Positions 9,944-20,095 of a DNA stretch of 64,000 bases are shown piece by piece. The notes under the pieces are model-generated. The model had not been told where the DNA came from, ran no database searches, and was given only the letters and a program-made list of their open reading frames with translations. The first letter of the stretch is position 1, and each line of letters opens with the position of its first letter. Origin of the DNA: Flavobacterium sp. Lineage in GTDB: Bacteria > Bacteroidota > Bacteroidia > Flavobacteriales > Flavobacteriaceae. The stretch lies in contig NZ_JBCNKR010000006.1 of the NCBI RefSeq assembly GCF_039595935.1, positions 1,178,001 through 1,242,000 on the forward strand, given 5' to 3'. The position numbers and the translations under genes were made by a program.

Positions 9944-9986
9944 TTATTGCTTTTTTCTATTTTTATACTCCATAAATAATTTATAA

Positions 9987-11273
9987 ATGAATATTCAGGA
10001 AATTCATAACTTGTTTTTAAAATGCAGATCTCTTTCGATTGATACACGAAAAATTGAAAAAGATTCTATGTTTTTTGCTATAAAAGGCGAAAATTTTGAT
10101 GCCAATACTTTTGCTCAGCAGGCACTTGATTTAGGTGCTTTGTATGTTATTATTGACAATGATTCTTATTTTATAGATGAAAGAACTATTTTGGTTAATA
10201 ATAGCTTAGAAACGCTTCAGGAACTTGCAAAATTCCATCGTAATTATTTGAAACTGCCTATTGTTGCTCTTACCGGAAGCAATGGAAAAACAACCACAAA
10301 AGAGCTTATAAACATTGTTTTGTCGCAAAAGTTTAAAACCAAAGCTACTATTGGAAATTTAAATAATCATATTGGTGTTCCTTTAACTTTGCTTTCTTTT
10401 ACAAAAGAAACTGAAATAGGAATCGTTGAAATGGGGGCGAACCATAAAAAAGAAATTGAATTTTTATGTGCAATTGCCCAGCCGGATTTCGGATATATTA
10501 CCAATTTTGGGAAAGCACATTTAGAAGGTTTTGGAGGTGTTCAGGGTGTTATTGAAGGCAAAAGCGAAATGTATCAATATTTGACAAAAAACAATAAAAT
10601 TGCTTTTGTAAATCTTGAAGATCCCATACAAATCGAAAGATCAAACGGTATCAAGTCTTTTACTTTTGGCATTAATAAAGAAAATGCCGATTTGAATATT
10701 AAAGATATTCAGGCAAATCCTTTTGTGGTTATTAATTACAATGATTTTGCGATTAAATCACATTTAATTGGACTTTATAATGCTAATAATATTAATGCGG
10801 CTGCAGCGATTGGAAAATACTTTGAGGTCGATGAAAGTGCTATAAAACATGCAATTGAAAATTATATTCCGGAGAATAATAGATCTCAATTGTTAAAAAA
10901 AGGTTCTAATGATATTATTCTTGATGCATACAATGCAAATCCTAGTAGTATGGCTGTGGCAATTACTAATTTTCTGCAATTAGAAAATCAAAATAAAATA
11001 ATGATTCTTGGTGATATGTTTGAGCTAGGAGATGAAAGCAAACAAGAACATAAAATTATTGTTGATTCTTTATTAGGTCAAACTGAATCAATTTGCTATT
11101 TAATTGGGAAATCATTCTACGAAAATAAAATCGAAAACGACAAGGTTATATTTTTTGAGACATTTGATGCTTTTGCAGAATTTTTAAAAACAATAAACTT
11201 TAAAGATAATACGATATTGATAAAGGGTTCAAGAGGAATGGCTCTTGAACGAACTTTAGAATATATTTCATAA
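9987..11273 (+). CDS. murF: UDP-N-acetylmuramoyl-tripeptide--D-alanyl-D-alanine ligase
   Basis: MurF adds D-Ala-D-Ala to the UDP-MurNAc-tripeptide, the last cytoplasmic step of the peptidoglycan nucleotide precursor. The 428-residue protein shows the Mur ligase order. An N-terminal substrate domain contains SIDTRKIEKDSMFFAIKG. The central ATPase has the P-loop GSNGKTTTK at residue 97 and the MGANHKKEIEFL metal/substrate loop. The C-terminal domain contains DAYNANPSSM and a glycine-rich GDMFELG turn. It stands alone here between gldJ and a convergent regulator gene, not in the dcw cluster, which is usual for Flavobacterium. Confidence 0.95.
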   Translation: MNIQEIHNLFLKCRSLSIDTRKIEKDSMFFAIKGENFDANTFAQQALDLGALYVIIDNDSYFIDERTILVNNSLETLQELAKFHRNYLKLPIVALTGSNGKTTTKELINIVLSQKFKTKATIGNLNNHIGVPLTLLSFTKETEIGIVEMGANHKKEIEFLCAIAQPDFGYITNFGKAHLEGFGGVQGVIEGKSEMYQYLTKNNKIAFVNLEDPIQIERSNGIKSFTFGINKENADLNIKDIQANPFVVINYNDFAIKSHLIGLYNANNINAAAAIGKYFEVDESAIKHAIENYIPENNRSQLLKKGSNDIILDAYNANPSSMAVAITNFLQLENQNKIMILGDMFELGDESKQEHKIIVDSLLGQTESICYLIGKSFYENKIENDKVIFFETFDAFAEFLKTINFKDNTILIKGSRGMALERTLEYIS

Positions 11274-11302
11274 AAAAGGCCTTCTGTTACAGAAGGCCTT
11301 TT
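11274..11302. terminator. Bidirectional terminator between murF and the LuxR-type regulator
   Basis: A perfect 12-bp inverted repeat (11274-11285 with 11291-11302, 5-nt loop, GGCCTTCT core) has A and T tracts at its ends. It lies between the 3' ends of two convergent genes. Confidence 0.85.
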
Positions 11303-11304
11303 GC

Positions 11305-14175
11305 TTATATACTCATTAAGAAACCAATCAGGTTTTCTTTTTTGTTTAAACCGAGTTTCTTTCTAAGACGATAACGGGCTAATTCAACGCCGCCGGTCGA
11401 AATATTCATAATCTCGGCTATTTCTTTTGTTGACATATTCATTAATAAATAAGTCGATAAATCGAGTTCGCGAGGAGAAATAGTTGGATATTTTTCTTTT
11501 AAGCGTTTTAAGAACTCAAAATGCACGTTTTTGATGTGTTTTTCTAAATCTTTCCAGCTTTTATCTGTATTTACCTCTTTTACAATGCTCTTATTCAGTT
11601 TGCTAACCTGGAATTTTGTTGAATCGTCTAAAGCTTCGATATCAATTTCTTTTAGTTTGTGAATAATCCCGTTTAAGATTTTATTTTTCTTTACAACTTG
11701 TAATGAATTATTTACTAGTTCTTTATCTTTTGCTAAGATTTTAATCTGAAGCTTGTCATTCTTCAATTTTTCAATTTCTTTTTCAAGGTCATATTGTTCC
11801 TGCCTAATTCTGGACTCTTTTTCAAGATAAAGTCTTCTTTGTTCTATTGTTTCATAGTATTTGTTCTTTCTAATCTTCATTTTGATTCTGCTAGAAGTAA
11901 CATAAATTGCAATTATCAATAGAATAAAATACAATATCAGAGCTAAAAAGTGTCTGTACCAAGGCGGAGAAACTGTAAACGAGATTGTCGATGGCTCAGA
12001 TTGTACTCCGTAGCTGTTTCTCACTTTTACATTCATCACATAATCACCTTCTCGCAAGTTTGTATACTCTTTTATAGAAATTGTCGACCAATTGCTCCAT
12101 TTGTCATCAAAAGGCTCTAACTGATACGAAAATTGAACGTTTTCCAAATTTTCATAAGTTGGAGACGAAAATGTAAAGCGGACATGGTTTGAAGAATACG
12201 GTATATGTATATTTTCTTTTTTACTTTGGTTATTTCCCAGAATTATAGTGTCACCCGGAAATGAAAAACTGCGGATAAAAGCTCTTGGTTTCGTAACAAA
12301 GTTGTTTAATAGTTCAGAATCATAATGTGCTAAACCATCTGTTAATCCAATGAAAATATTTTTAGAATCTATTGTATTTACAGATAAATAATTGCTTACC
12401 AAGTTACCTGTAAGATTAGAGAAAGGCGCAACAATATTTTTATATCCGTTATTTTGTTTCATTAAAACTCCTAAAGATTCATCATACGCATACCATAAAT
12501 TAGATTGTGAATCTTCGCTTAATGCATTTATAACAGGAATGTTTTTAAAAAGACTACTCATGTTCTTGTCTTCATAAAAAATCTCCTGTTCTGTAGAATA
12601 TTTAAAAAAATGATTATTAGTTTGAAAATACACTCGACCGTCAATTTTTTGGAGGCTGCCGATGTTCTTGTATTTTGGAGTTAATTGATCTATTTTTTTG
12701 ATGGTTGAAAATCGTTTTAAATCTTCGCTTAAAGTCATTCTATATATAGATTCATCTTTTTTAAGCCATAAATAAGACTGATCCAGTTCAAAACTATTGG
12801 AAGATTTATCAAAACCTGCGACTTGATTTTTGTAAACAAAACCATTAGCTGTTTTTTGAAAAATCGCAAATCCGTCATAATTCGAACCAATAAGAAAGCC
12901 ATCATGATTAGGGATTTTTTTGAAGCCAAAATATCCTTTAGAATCTATTATATTGGTTACTTGTCCGCCTCTAATAATAAGAGCACCTCTATTGTTGGCG
13001 CAAATTAATTCATTATCTATTACCTGTACATTCCATGACTGTGCGGTTGTACCTTCAACAAGTTTAAAAACATCTTCTTTGAAACTGTTGTTCCAGGCGT
13101 GATAAAAAACACCCTGATTCGTTGCAACGTAAAGATTGCCCTGATGAATGACTGATGCATATACGGTACTAATATCATAGCTAAAACCAAAGTAAGTAAA
13201 GGGAGAGCTTTCATTAACGAAAGTAATACCGTTATCAAGTCCTAGCCATAAATTGTTTTTGTTGTCAATAAATGAAGTTAAAACCGTATTATTCTGAAGC
13301 CCTTTTTTTCTATTAATATGCTGAATTATTTTTCCATCAAAGTCACTGATGGCAATTCCGTCTAGTACCGAATTTAAAACGATGAATTTGTTATTTATAA
13401 TTACCCCTCCTAAGGAGTTGTTCTTTTTTACAAAGCTGTTAGCTTCTGTATTCCATGGTTTAACAATATTGTTTTCATATATAAACAATCCTTTTTCAAG
13501 CGTGATAATTAAAGTCTTGTTTTTTCCGATAGAATACATGGCCCAGATTTCGGTATTGTTTAAGCTTGTCGTATTTGGCAGAGTATAAAGTTTGCCGTTT
13601 TTATATTCTAGAATTCCTTTTTCAACATCTTGAAAATAGAGTTTGTTGTTTACAACAAATGAAAACTGAAATCGCTTAGGTGCTTTTAGGATAGATAATT
13701 TGCCATTTGTAAATATATAAGCTCTGGCAAATGACTGAAAAATAGTTTGATTATTAAATGAATGTATTTTCCAGATAAAGTCAATTATTTTGATTTTATT
13801 CTTGTCTACTTTTTTAGCTAAAGAGGTGTATTGAAGTTTTCCTTTATTATTAGGTTCAAAATATCCGAATTCGTTATAACCCCCAACGAAAATTTTCCCG
13901 GATTTATCAATTTTTAAACATCTGACAGAAGTTAGATTTGGCAGAGGATATTTTCTCCAGGATGCCCCGTCAAATTGTAAAAGTCCATTATTATTGGCAA
14001 AATACAGATTTCCGTTTTTATCCTGATCGATATTCCAGTTTTGAGTTCCTCCTTTATATTCATTTCGCTTGTAATTTCTTACATCTGGCAGGCCGATGTT
14101 TTTTACCTGGCCAAAAAATGATATTGTGAATAATGTAAAAAAAGTAATATAAAAATATGATTTTGCTAATTTCAT
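11305..14175 (-). CDS. Membrane-tethered beta-propeller / Y_Y_Y / LuxR-type transcriptional regulator
   Basis: This is a 956-residue one-component sensor-regulator. The protein has a signal peptide (KSYFYITFFTLFTISFFGQ) and then a long periplasmic beta-propeller-like region. That region has repeats of the type NLWLGLDNGITFVN and GLPDVRNY...NGLLQFDG, as in the sensor part of hybrid two-component PUL regulators. A Y_Y_Y domain (YQLEPFDDKWSNWS) and one membrane helix near residue 750 (HFLALILYFILLIIAIYVT) follow. Then come a cytoplasmic coiled coil and a C-terminal LuxR-type helix-turn-helix (ISPRELDLSTYLLMNMSTKEIAEIMNIS). It has no kinase or receiver domain. It is divergent from susC, so by inference it senses a glucan fragment and controls the neighbouring locus. 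Confidence 0.85.
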   Translation of the reverse strand: MKLAKSYFYITFFTLFTISFFGQVKNIGLPDVRNYKRNEYKGGTQNWNIDQDKNGNLYFANNNGLLQFDGASWRKYPLPNLTSVRCLKIDKSGKIFVGGYNEFGYFEPNNKGKLQYTSLAKKVDKNKIKIIDFIWKIHSFNNQTIFQSFARAYIFTNGKLSILKAPKRFQFSFVVNNKLYFQDVEKGILEYKNGKLYTLPNTTSLNNTEIWAMYSIGKNKTLIITLEKGLFIYENNIVKPWNTEANSFVKKNNSLGGVIINNKFIVLNSVLDGIAISDFDGKIIQHINRKKGLQNNTVLTSFIDNKNNLWLGLDNGITFVNESSPFTYFGFSYDISTVYASVIHQGNLYVATNQGVFYHAWNNSFKEDVFKLVEGTTAQSWNVQVIDNELICANNRGALIIRGGQVTNIIDSKGYFGFKKIPNHDGFLIGSNYDGFAIFQKTANGFVYKNQVAGFDKSSNSFELDQSYLWLKKDESIYRMTLSEDLKRFSTIKKIDQLTPKYKNIGSLQKIDGRVYFQTNNHFFKYSTEQEIFYEDKNMSSLFKNIPVINALSEDSQSNLWYAYDESLGVLMKQNNGYKNIVAPFSNLTGNLVSNYLSVNTIDSKNIFIGLTDGLAHYDSELLNNFVTKPRAFIRSFSFPGDTIILGNNQSKKENIHIPYSSNHVRFTFSSPTYENLENVQFSYQLEPFDDKWSNWSTISIKEYTNLREGDYVMNVKVRNSYGVQSEPSTISFTVSPPWYRHFLALILYFILLIIAIYVTSSRIKMKIRKNKYYETIEQRRLYLEKESRIRQEQYDLEKEIEKLKNDKLQIKILAKDKELVNNSLQVVKKNKILNGIIHKLKEIDIEALDDSTKFQVSKLNKSIVKEVNTDKSWKDLEKHIKNVHFEFLKRLKEKYPTISPRELDLSTYLLMNMSTKEIAEIMNISTGGVELARYRLRKKLGLNKKENLIGFLMSI

Positions 14176-14520
14176 TAATTATTCGAATTTTTTTATTTTT
14201 TTATTGGTAAATCGTTTGTTTATAGGTGTTTACGAAATTTTTTACACTACTATCACGTTGTAGAAAAGCATTTCGTTCATAAAAATAAGCAATCTTATAT
14301 AATTGTAGTGTTTATTTTTGCAATTAACATTTTGATAACATCTTATTTTTTATTTTTAAAATATTGTAAATCAAATTTTTATAAAAAAAATGATGTGTTT
14401 TTGTAATGTATAAAATTTTAGTTTGATGTGTTTTTGTAAGGAAAATTAAATGCTGATAGTAAAAAAATAACATTATTATTGCATCAAATTACTAATTAAT
14501 TAACCAAAATTTTTAGAAAA
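14176..14520 (+). promoter_or_regulatory. Intergenic control region between the regulator and susC
   Basis: This 345-bp, very AT-rich spacer lies between divergent genes and holds no ORF. Two copies of TGATGTGTTTTTGTAA lie at 14391-14406 and 14424-14439, 33 bp apart. A TATTTTTG (-7-like) lies at 14313-14320, without a good -33 element. It probably carries both divergent promoters and the operator for the regulator, plus a long untranslated susC leader. Confidence 0.5.
14391..14439 (+). repeat. Direct repeat pair, candidate operator
   Basis: Two identical 16-bp direct repeats TGATGTGTTTTTGTAA lie at 14391-14406 and 14424-14439. The 33-bp start-to-start spacing is about three helical turns, placing both on the same DNA face upstream of susC. 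The operator role is inferred. Confidence 0.6.
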
Positions 14521-17500
14521 ATGAAATTAACAAAATTACTTATTTTTTGTGTTTCGTCTTTGTTATTCTCGGTTATAGCTGTGGCTCAGGATGTCACGGT
14601 AAATGGAATGATAAACGATGAGAGTGGAATGCCGGTTCCGGGCGCAACTGTTGTATTAAAGGGTACAACAAAGTCGACGGCGTCAGATTTTGACGGGAAA
14701 TTCCAAATTCAAGTGCCTTCAAACGGAGTTTTGACAGTTACTTTTATAGGATACGCTACAGTATCTGAAGCTGTAAACGGAAGAACAAAAATTACAATTC
14801 AATTAAAGCCAGAATCACAATCATTAAATGAGGTTGTGGTAGTAGGTTACGGAACTCAAAAGAAAGCAGTAGTTACAGGTGCAATTTCTAGTGTAAAAGC
14901 TGCTGATTTAGAGAAAGTGCCAAACGGAAGAGTTGAACAAGCATTACAAGGGCGTGTTGCCGGTGTAACTATCGCTTCAAGTTCAGGTCAGCCAGGTGCA
15001 GGATCTACAATCCGTGTACGTGGTATTACAACTTTTGGTGACGGTGGAAATAATCCTCTTTGGGTTGTTGACGGTAACGTTGTTGATGCTGGTGGAATTG
15101 GTTACTTAAATCAGTCAGACATTGAGTCTATTGAGGTACTTAAAGATGCTGCGTCTGCTGCTATTTATGGTACACGTGCTGCAACTGGGGTTATCTTAGT
15201 TACAACTAAAAAAGGTAAATCAGGAAAAATTACAGTAAACTATAATGGTTTTGCAGGTGTATCTTCTCCAGCAAAAAAATTAGATTTATTGAATGCTACT
15301 GAGTATGCTACTATTATGAACGAAAAATCAGTTGCTGATGGAGGAGGAATTTTATATTCTAACCCAGCTGCATTTGGTAAAGGAACAAACTGGCAAGATG
15401 CTATTTTTAATGACAGCGCTTTCAGATACACTCACGAATTAAGTATTAGTGGTGGTGGAGAATTCTCTACTTTCTATGCTTCATTTGGTATTCAGGATCA
15501 AGAAGGTATCGTTGCAACAGAAATTTCTAACTATACTAAAAAGAATTTCCGTTTAAACTCTTCTCATAAAATTTCTAAATATTTCAATTTCGGACAGACT
15601 TTTGGTTATACAAGACAAAAAACTGTGGGAATCGGAAATACAAACAGTGAGTTTGGAGGTCCTTTAAGTTCTGCTATCAACCTTGATCCATTAACTCCAA
15701 TTGTAGTTACAGATCCTGCTGTTGCAAATGCTGCTCCTTACTCTACAAACCCTGTAGTTCGCGATGCAAACGGAAATCCTTATGGAATTTCTAGCGTTGT
15801 TGGTCAGGAGATGACAAACCCATTAGGATACATCCAAACAAGATTAGGAAGATATGGATGGTCTGATGATTTCGTAGGTAATGCTTACTTAGAAGCTCTT
15901 ATTACTCCACATTTAAAAGTTAGATCTACATTAGGAGGTAAACTTTCATACTGGGGAGACCAAGGATTTACTCCTGTATATTTCTTAAGTGCAAACGTGA
16001 ATGTTCTTAAAAACAGTTATTACCAAAACAATAACAAATCATTCAACTGGAACATAGAGAACGTTATTACTTACTCAAACAAATTTGGAGATCACAACGT
16101 AAGCGTTTTAGCTGGTCAGGGATCTTATGTTGACAATATTGGTGGATATGTAGGAGCTACAATGTTTGGTTTACCTATTACAAGTTATAAAGATGCTTCT
16201 TTCAAATTTGATATTCCACAAGCAGACAGAAACAGTGCTACAGATGATTTCATTCAGCATAAAGTAACTTCTTTATTTGGTCGTTTAAACTACGATTATA
16301 TGGAGAAATATCTTGTAACAGGGGTTATTCGTCGTGATGGATCAACTCGTTTTGGAGAAAATCATAAATTTGGAGTTTTCCCTTCATTCTCTTTAGGATG
16401 GGTAGTTTCAAAAGAAGGTTTCTGGAAAGAAAACAATGTAGTTAATACATTAAAACTTAGAGGAGGTTACGGAATTGTAGGTAACGATCAGGTAGCTGAC
16501 TTTAGATATATTTCATTAGTATCAGGAGGTTATAACTATTCTTTCGGAAACACTGGTGCTATTACTACAGGTTATGCTAACGTAACTCTTGACAACCCTG
16601 ATTTGAAATGGGAAGAAACTTCTCAGGCAAGTATTGGTCTTGATGCAAGATTATTTAATGATTTTACTGTAACTTTAGACTTCTATAAAAAGAAAACAAC
16701 AGGTATCTTAAGACCAGTTGTAATTCCAGGATATGTTGGGGTTGCAGAACAGCCATGGGCAAACGTTGCTGATATGAACAACAGCGGTGTGGAGTTTGAA
16801 TTAAGCTGGAAGAAAAAATTAGGTGATTTTAACTTAGGAGTGAACGGAAACGTAGCTTACTTGAAAAATGAAATTACTTACGTAGGTAAAGACAATCAAT
16901 TCATTATTGGAGACGCTTCTTTCCAATCTATGGGGCCTGTAACAAGAACTCAGGTAGGTCATTCATACAATGAATTCTACGGATACAAAACAGCAGGAAT
17001 TTTCCAAAATCAAGCTGAGATCAATGCTTATACAAATGCTGCAGGAGGTTTAATTCAGCCAAATGCTAAACCAGGGGATTTCCGTTGGGTTGATTCAAAT
17101 GGTGACGGATCTATTTCTGATGATGACAAACAATTCTTAGGAACAAGTATTCCTAAATATACTTTCGGTTTAACATTAAACTTAGATTACAAAGGATTTG
17201 ATTTTATGACATTCGTTCAAGGTGCTGCAGGAAGCAAAATCTTCCAGGGATTACGCAGATTAGATATCTTGAATGCTAACTATCAAACAGAAGCTTTAGG
17301 TCGTTGGACAGGAGAAGGAACTTCAAATGACTACCCAAGACTTGCTAACAATGATAGTAACGGTAACTTCAGCAAAATGTCTGATTTCTATTTAGAAAGT
17401 GGAGATTATGCTCGTTTGAAAATTGTTCAGGTAGGATATACTCTTCCAGTTAATCTTTCTACAAAAATTGGAGCAGACAAAATTCGTTTCTACTTAACAG

Positions 17501-17631
17501 GTGAGAACTTATACACTATTACAAAATATACAGGATACGATCCAGAAATTGGAGGTCAGGTATTTGGTGTAGACAGAGGTGTTTATCCACAAGCAAGAAC
17601 ATTCATGCTTGGAGCGAACGTACAATTTTAA
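14521..17631 (+). CDS. SusC/RagA-family TonB-linked outer-membrane glycan importer
   Basis: This 22-strand TonB-dependent porin imports oligosaccharides across the outer membrane together with its SusD partner. The 1036-residue protein has a signal peptide (LLIFCVSSLLFSVIAVAQ) and an N-terminal carboxypeptidase-regulatory-like domain (VNGMINDESGMPVPGATVVLKGT). The TonB-box region is NEVVVVGYGTQKK, and the plug domain contains GRVAGVTIASSSGQPGAGSTIRVRG. A barrel with SusC hallmarks follows (LRGGYGIVGNDQ, NNSGVEFELSWKKK, RLKIVQVGYTLP). It is the first gene of the glucan locus and lies 13 bp before susD. Confidence 0.96.
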   Translation: MKLTKLLIFCVSSLLFSVIAVAQDVTVNGMINDESGMPVPGATVVLKGTTKSTASDFDGKFQIQVPSNGVLTVTFIGYATVSEAVNGRTKITIQLKPESQSLNEVVVVGYGTQKKAVVTGAISSVKAADLEKVPNGRVEQALQGRVAGVTIASSSGQPGAGSTIRVRGITTFGDGGNNPLWVVDGNVVDAGGIGYLNQSDIESIEVLKDAASAAIYGTRAATGVILVTTKKGKSGKITVNYNGFAGVSSPAKKLDLLNATEYATIMNEKSVADGGGILYSNPAAFGKGTNWQDAIFNDSAFRYTHELSISGGGEFSTFYASFGIQDQEGIVATEISNYTKKNFRLNSSHKISKYFNFGQTFGYTRQKTVGIGNTNSEFGGPLSSAINLDPLTPIVVTDPAVANAAPYSTNPVVRDANGNPYGISSVVGQEMTNPLGYIQTRLGRYGWSDDFVGNAYLEALITPHLKVRSTLGGKLSYWGDQGFTPVYFLSANVNVLKNSYYQNNNKSFNWNIENVITYSNKFGDHNVSVLAGQGSYVDNIGGYVGATMFGLPITSYKDASFKFDIPQADRNSATDDFIQHKVTSLFGRLNYDYMEKYLVTGVIRRDGSTRFGENHKFGVFPSFSLGWVVSKEGFWKENNVVNTLKLRGGYGIVGNDQVADFRYISLVSGGYNYSFGNTGAITTGYANVTLDNPDLKWEETSQASIGLDARLFNDFTVTLDFYKKKTTGILRPVVIPGYVGVAEQPWANVADMNNSGVEFELSWKKKLGDFNLGVNGNVAYLKNEITYVGKDNQFIIGDASFQSMGPVTRTQVGHSYNEFYGYKTAGIFQNQAEINAYTNAAGGLIQPNAKPGDFRWVDSNGDGSISDDDKQFLGTSIPKYTFGLTLNLDYKGFDFMTFVQGAAGSKIFQGLRRLDILNANYQTEALGRWTGEGTSNDYPRLANNDSNGNFSKMSDFYLESGDYARLKIVQVGYTLPVNLSTKIGADKIRFYLTGENLYTITKYTGYDPEIGGQVFGVDRGVYPQARTFMLGANVQF

Positions 17632-17644
17632 TAATTAAAGAATC

Positions 17645-19156
17645 ATGAAAAATAAATTTAGATATATATATGCTGTAGTAGCTTTGGCTGCTTTAGGAGG
17701 AGCTTGTTCTGAAGACTTCGTAAGTATAGAACCAAAAGGATCTTTCTTATCAACTAGTTACTACAAAGATGAGCAACAGGCTACATCAGCTCTTGTTGGG
17801 GTTTACGATCCTTTGAGAAAAAACACAGGTGGTTTTGAAAACATGGTTGCAATGATGAATGCTGGATCAGATGATTTCTACGCTGGAGGTGGTGGAGCTT
17901 CTGATGGTCAGGGGATTCAAAACTTCTCAACTCACTCATTAACTTCATTAATCATTCCGGGAAGTTTCTGGAATGATCACTACCAAGGTATTTACAGAGC
18001 AAACGTTTTGTTATCTAAAATGGACGGAGTTAATATGTCTGATGCTTTAAAAGTTAGATTCACAGGTGAAGCTAAAGCATTAAGAGCATTATACTATTTC
18101 AACTTAGTAAGAATGTTCAAAAACATTCCATTAATTCTTGAGCCTCTTACAACTTCAACAATGTTAAATGTAGAGCAGTCTGCACCAACAGCTGTTTACG
18201 CTCAAATCGAAAAAGATTTAGTTGAAGCTATTCCTGCTTTACCAACTACAGTTGATGCAGCTACAGGATCAGGTCGTTTAACAAGAGGAGCTGCTCAGGC
18301 AATCCTTGGGAAAGTGTATTTATATGACGGGAAAAATGCAGAAGCTGCTGCTATTCTTGCTCAGGTAAACGGTACACCTGGACAGCCAAATCAATATGGA
18401 AATCACTTATTAGCAGATTTCGATGATTTATGGGTAGTTGCTAATAAATTTAATGCTGAATCACTTCTTGAAGTGTCTCACACTAGTGCAGGAAACTCTG
18501 ATTGGGGATTCTGGGGTTCTGGAAGAGATGAAGGAAACTCATTAAACGTAATGGTTGGGCCTAGAGGTTATTCTAGACCTGCAAACTCTACTGCAGCGGA
18601 TCTTCCTTCTGGATGGAGTTTCAGTGTACCTACACAAAAACTTTACGATGCAATGAAAAATGACCCAAGATTTGCAGCTACTATTTTTGATTTAAAAGCT
18701 TTAAAAGCAGCTGGAAAAGCAGATTATATTCCTGGTTACCAAGACACAGGTTATTTCTTGAATAAATTTTTACCGAGAAAAACAGATGTACGTACAGGTG
18801 GTGGAGCTGCTGAGTTGAACTACAAACAAAACTCATATGTTATCAGATTAGCAGATACTTACTTATTAGAAGCTGAAGCACTAGGTGCTACTGGAGCTAG
18901 AGCTCAGGCTTTATTAGATGCAGTAAGAGCTAGAGTTGGTCTTGCTTCTGTTCCTGTAACATTAGCAGCAATTAAAAATGAAAGAAGAATGGAGCTTGCT
19001 GGAGAAGGACACAGATTCTTTGACTTAGTAAGATGGGGAGATGCTGCTGCTGCATTATCTGACAGAGGATTCAATGCTGGTACTGATGAGATTTTCCCAA
19101 TTCCTTATGTAGAGTTAACAGGGACTAAATTGAAACAGAACCCTAACTACCAATAA
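17645..19156 (+). CDS. SusD/RagB-family surface glycan-binding lipoprotein
   Basis: This is the hinged lid lipoprotein that captures glycan and closes over the SusC barrel. The 503-residue protein has a lipoprotein signal ending in LGGAC and an acidic export-type sequence after the Cys (SEDF). The SusD features are YYKDEQQATSALVGVYDPLR, TPR-like helices around RFTGEAKALRALYYFNLVRMFKNIPLI, and the C-terminal LAGEGHRFFDLVRWGDAAA ... IFPIPYVEL block. It directly follows susC. Confidence 0.96.
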   Translation: MKNKFRYIYAVVALAALGGACSEDFVSIEPKGSFLSTSYYKDEQQATSALVGVYDPLRKNTGGFENMVAMMNAGSDDFYAGGGGASDGQGIQNFSTHSLTSLIIPGSFWNDHYQGIYRANVLLSKMDGVNMSDALKVRFTGEAKALRALYYFNLVRMFKNIPLILEPLTTSTMLNVEQSAPTAVYAQIEKDLVEAIPALPTTVDAATGSGRLTRGAAQAILGKVYLYDGKNAEAAAILAQVNGTPGQPNQYGNHLLADFDDLWVVANKFNAESLLEVSHTSAGNSDWGFWGSGRDEGNSLNVMVGPRGYSRPANSTAADLPSGWSFSVPTQKLYDAMKNDPRFAATIFDLKALKAAGKADYIPGYQDTGYFLNKFLPRKTDVRTGGGAAELNYKQNSYVIRLADTYLLEAEALGATGARAQALLDAVRARVGLASVPVTLAAIKNERRMELAGEGHRFFDLVRWGDAAAALSDRGFNAGTDEIFPIPYVELTGTKLKQNPNYQ

Positions 19157-19190
19157 AAAAAACAACTATCTAACCAAAAACCAAAAAGAA

Positions 19191-20066
19191 ATGAACCTAA
19201 GTATAATTTTAAAAAGAGGTGCTTACCTGATGCTTGCTATAGCATTAGGTTCGCTTACTAGCTGTGACGATGATCCTGCTAATAACGGTTTAACAGCAAC
19301 AAATGTTGATGCTTCATTTACAGTTACTCCTGTTGCAGGAAAAGTTAATACTTATCTTTTAACTGCTCAAGAAAATGGAGTTATTTCATCTAAATGGAAT
19401 ATCGGGTATGGAGCCTATATGGGCAAAATGACTGAAGAAATTGTTTTACCGGATGCCGGAACTTATACAGTTACTCACACAGCTATTGCTGCAGGAGGTG
19501 CTACAGCTAATGTTTCTCATGATATTGTAGTGGCAACATCCGATCCTTCTAAACCAAATTTAGTTAAAGGAGGATTCTTTAATGATGCTGCAGATATTGC
19601 TCAATGGTCATCTGCAAAGTTAAGTACTACTGGTGCCGCATTTTGGTCATTTAGTAATGGAACTGCGACAATACATTCTCCTGGAGGATGGGCTCAAGAA
19701 GGAATTTATCAGGCAATTGATGTTGTAAAAGACAAAGAGTATACGATTGATATGTTGGTTTCTTGTCCAAGCGGATCAGATGAAACATGGTTTGAAGTAT
19801 ATGCTGGTAAATCTGCACCTAAAGATGGTGTTGAATACAAAGACAACAAAGTAATGGGTCTAAGTACTTGGGATGGTTGTGCAAAAGCAGCTTTTACAGG
19901 TAGACTTTCTTCAGTAGGCTGCGTTAAAAACGACGCCACGGCTTCTGTTTCAAATGTTGTAAAATTTGACACTACAGGCAAAATTTATTTAGTAATTCGT
20001 TCTGGTGGTAACACTTTCACAAAAGATGGAATTACTGTGAGCAGAATTGAAATGAGAGGAAAATAA
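19191..20066 (+). CDS. PKD-type surface lipoprotein, probable surface glycan-binding protein
   Basis: This 291-residue lipoprotein has lipobox LTSC at residue 25 and an acidic DDDP export signal after the Cys, so it should sit on the cell surface. Residues of roughly 35-115 look like a PKD/Ig-like beta-sandwich (DAGTYTVTHTAIAAGGATANVS). The C-terminal part (about 120-291, from NLVKGGFFNDAADIAQW) resembles CBM4/9-type jelly-roll carbohydrate-binding modules. Its position after SusCD and lack of catalytic motifs fit the SusE/SusF-like SGBP slot. Its ligand is inferred from the neighbouring enzymes to be a beta-glucan. Confidence 0.75.
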   Translation: MNLSIILKRGAYLMLAIALGSLTSCDDDPANNGLTATNVDASFTVTPVAGKVNTYLLTAQENGVISSKWNIGYGAYMGKMTEEIVLPDAGTYTVTHTAIAAGGATANVSHDIVVATSDPSKPNLVKGGFFNDAADIAQWSSAKLSTTGAAFWSFSNGTATIHSPGGWAQEGIYQAIDVVKDKEYTIDMLVSCPSGSDETWFEVYAGKSAPKDGVEYKDNKVMGLSTWDGCAKAAFTGRLSSVGCVKNDATASVSNVVKFDTTGKIYLVIRSGGNTFTKDGITVSRIEMRGK

Positions 20067-20095
20067 AAGTTTAAGTTAAGTTTAAGTTTGGTTGT

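Noticed and set aside
12735..13588. Several short frames on both strands within the regulator gene
   Set aside because: All lie inside a clear 956-codon gene and show no recognisable protein pattern.
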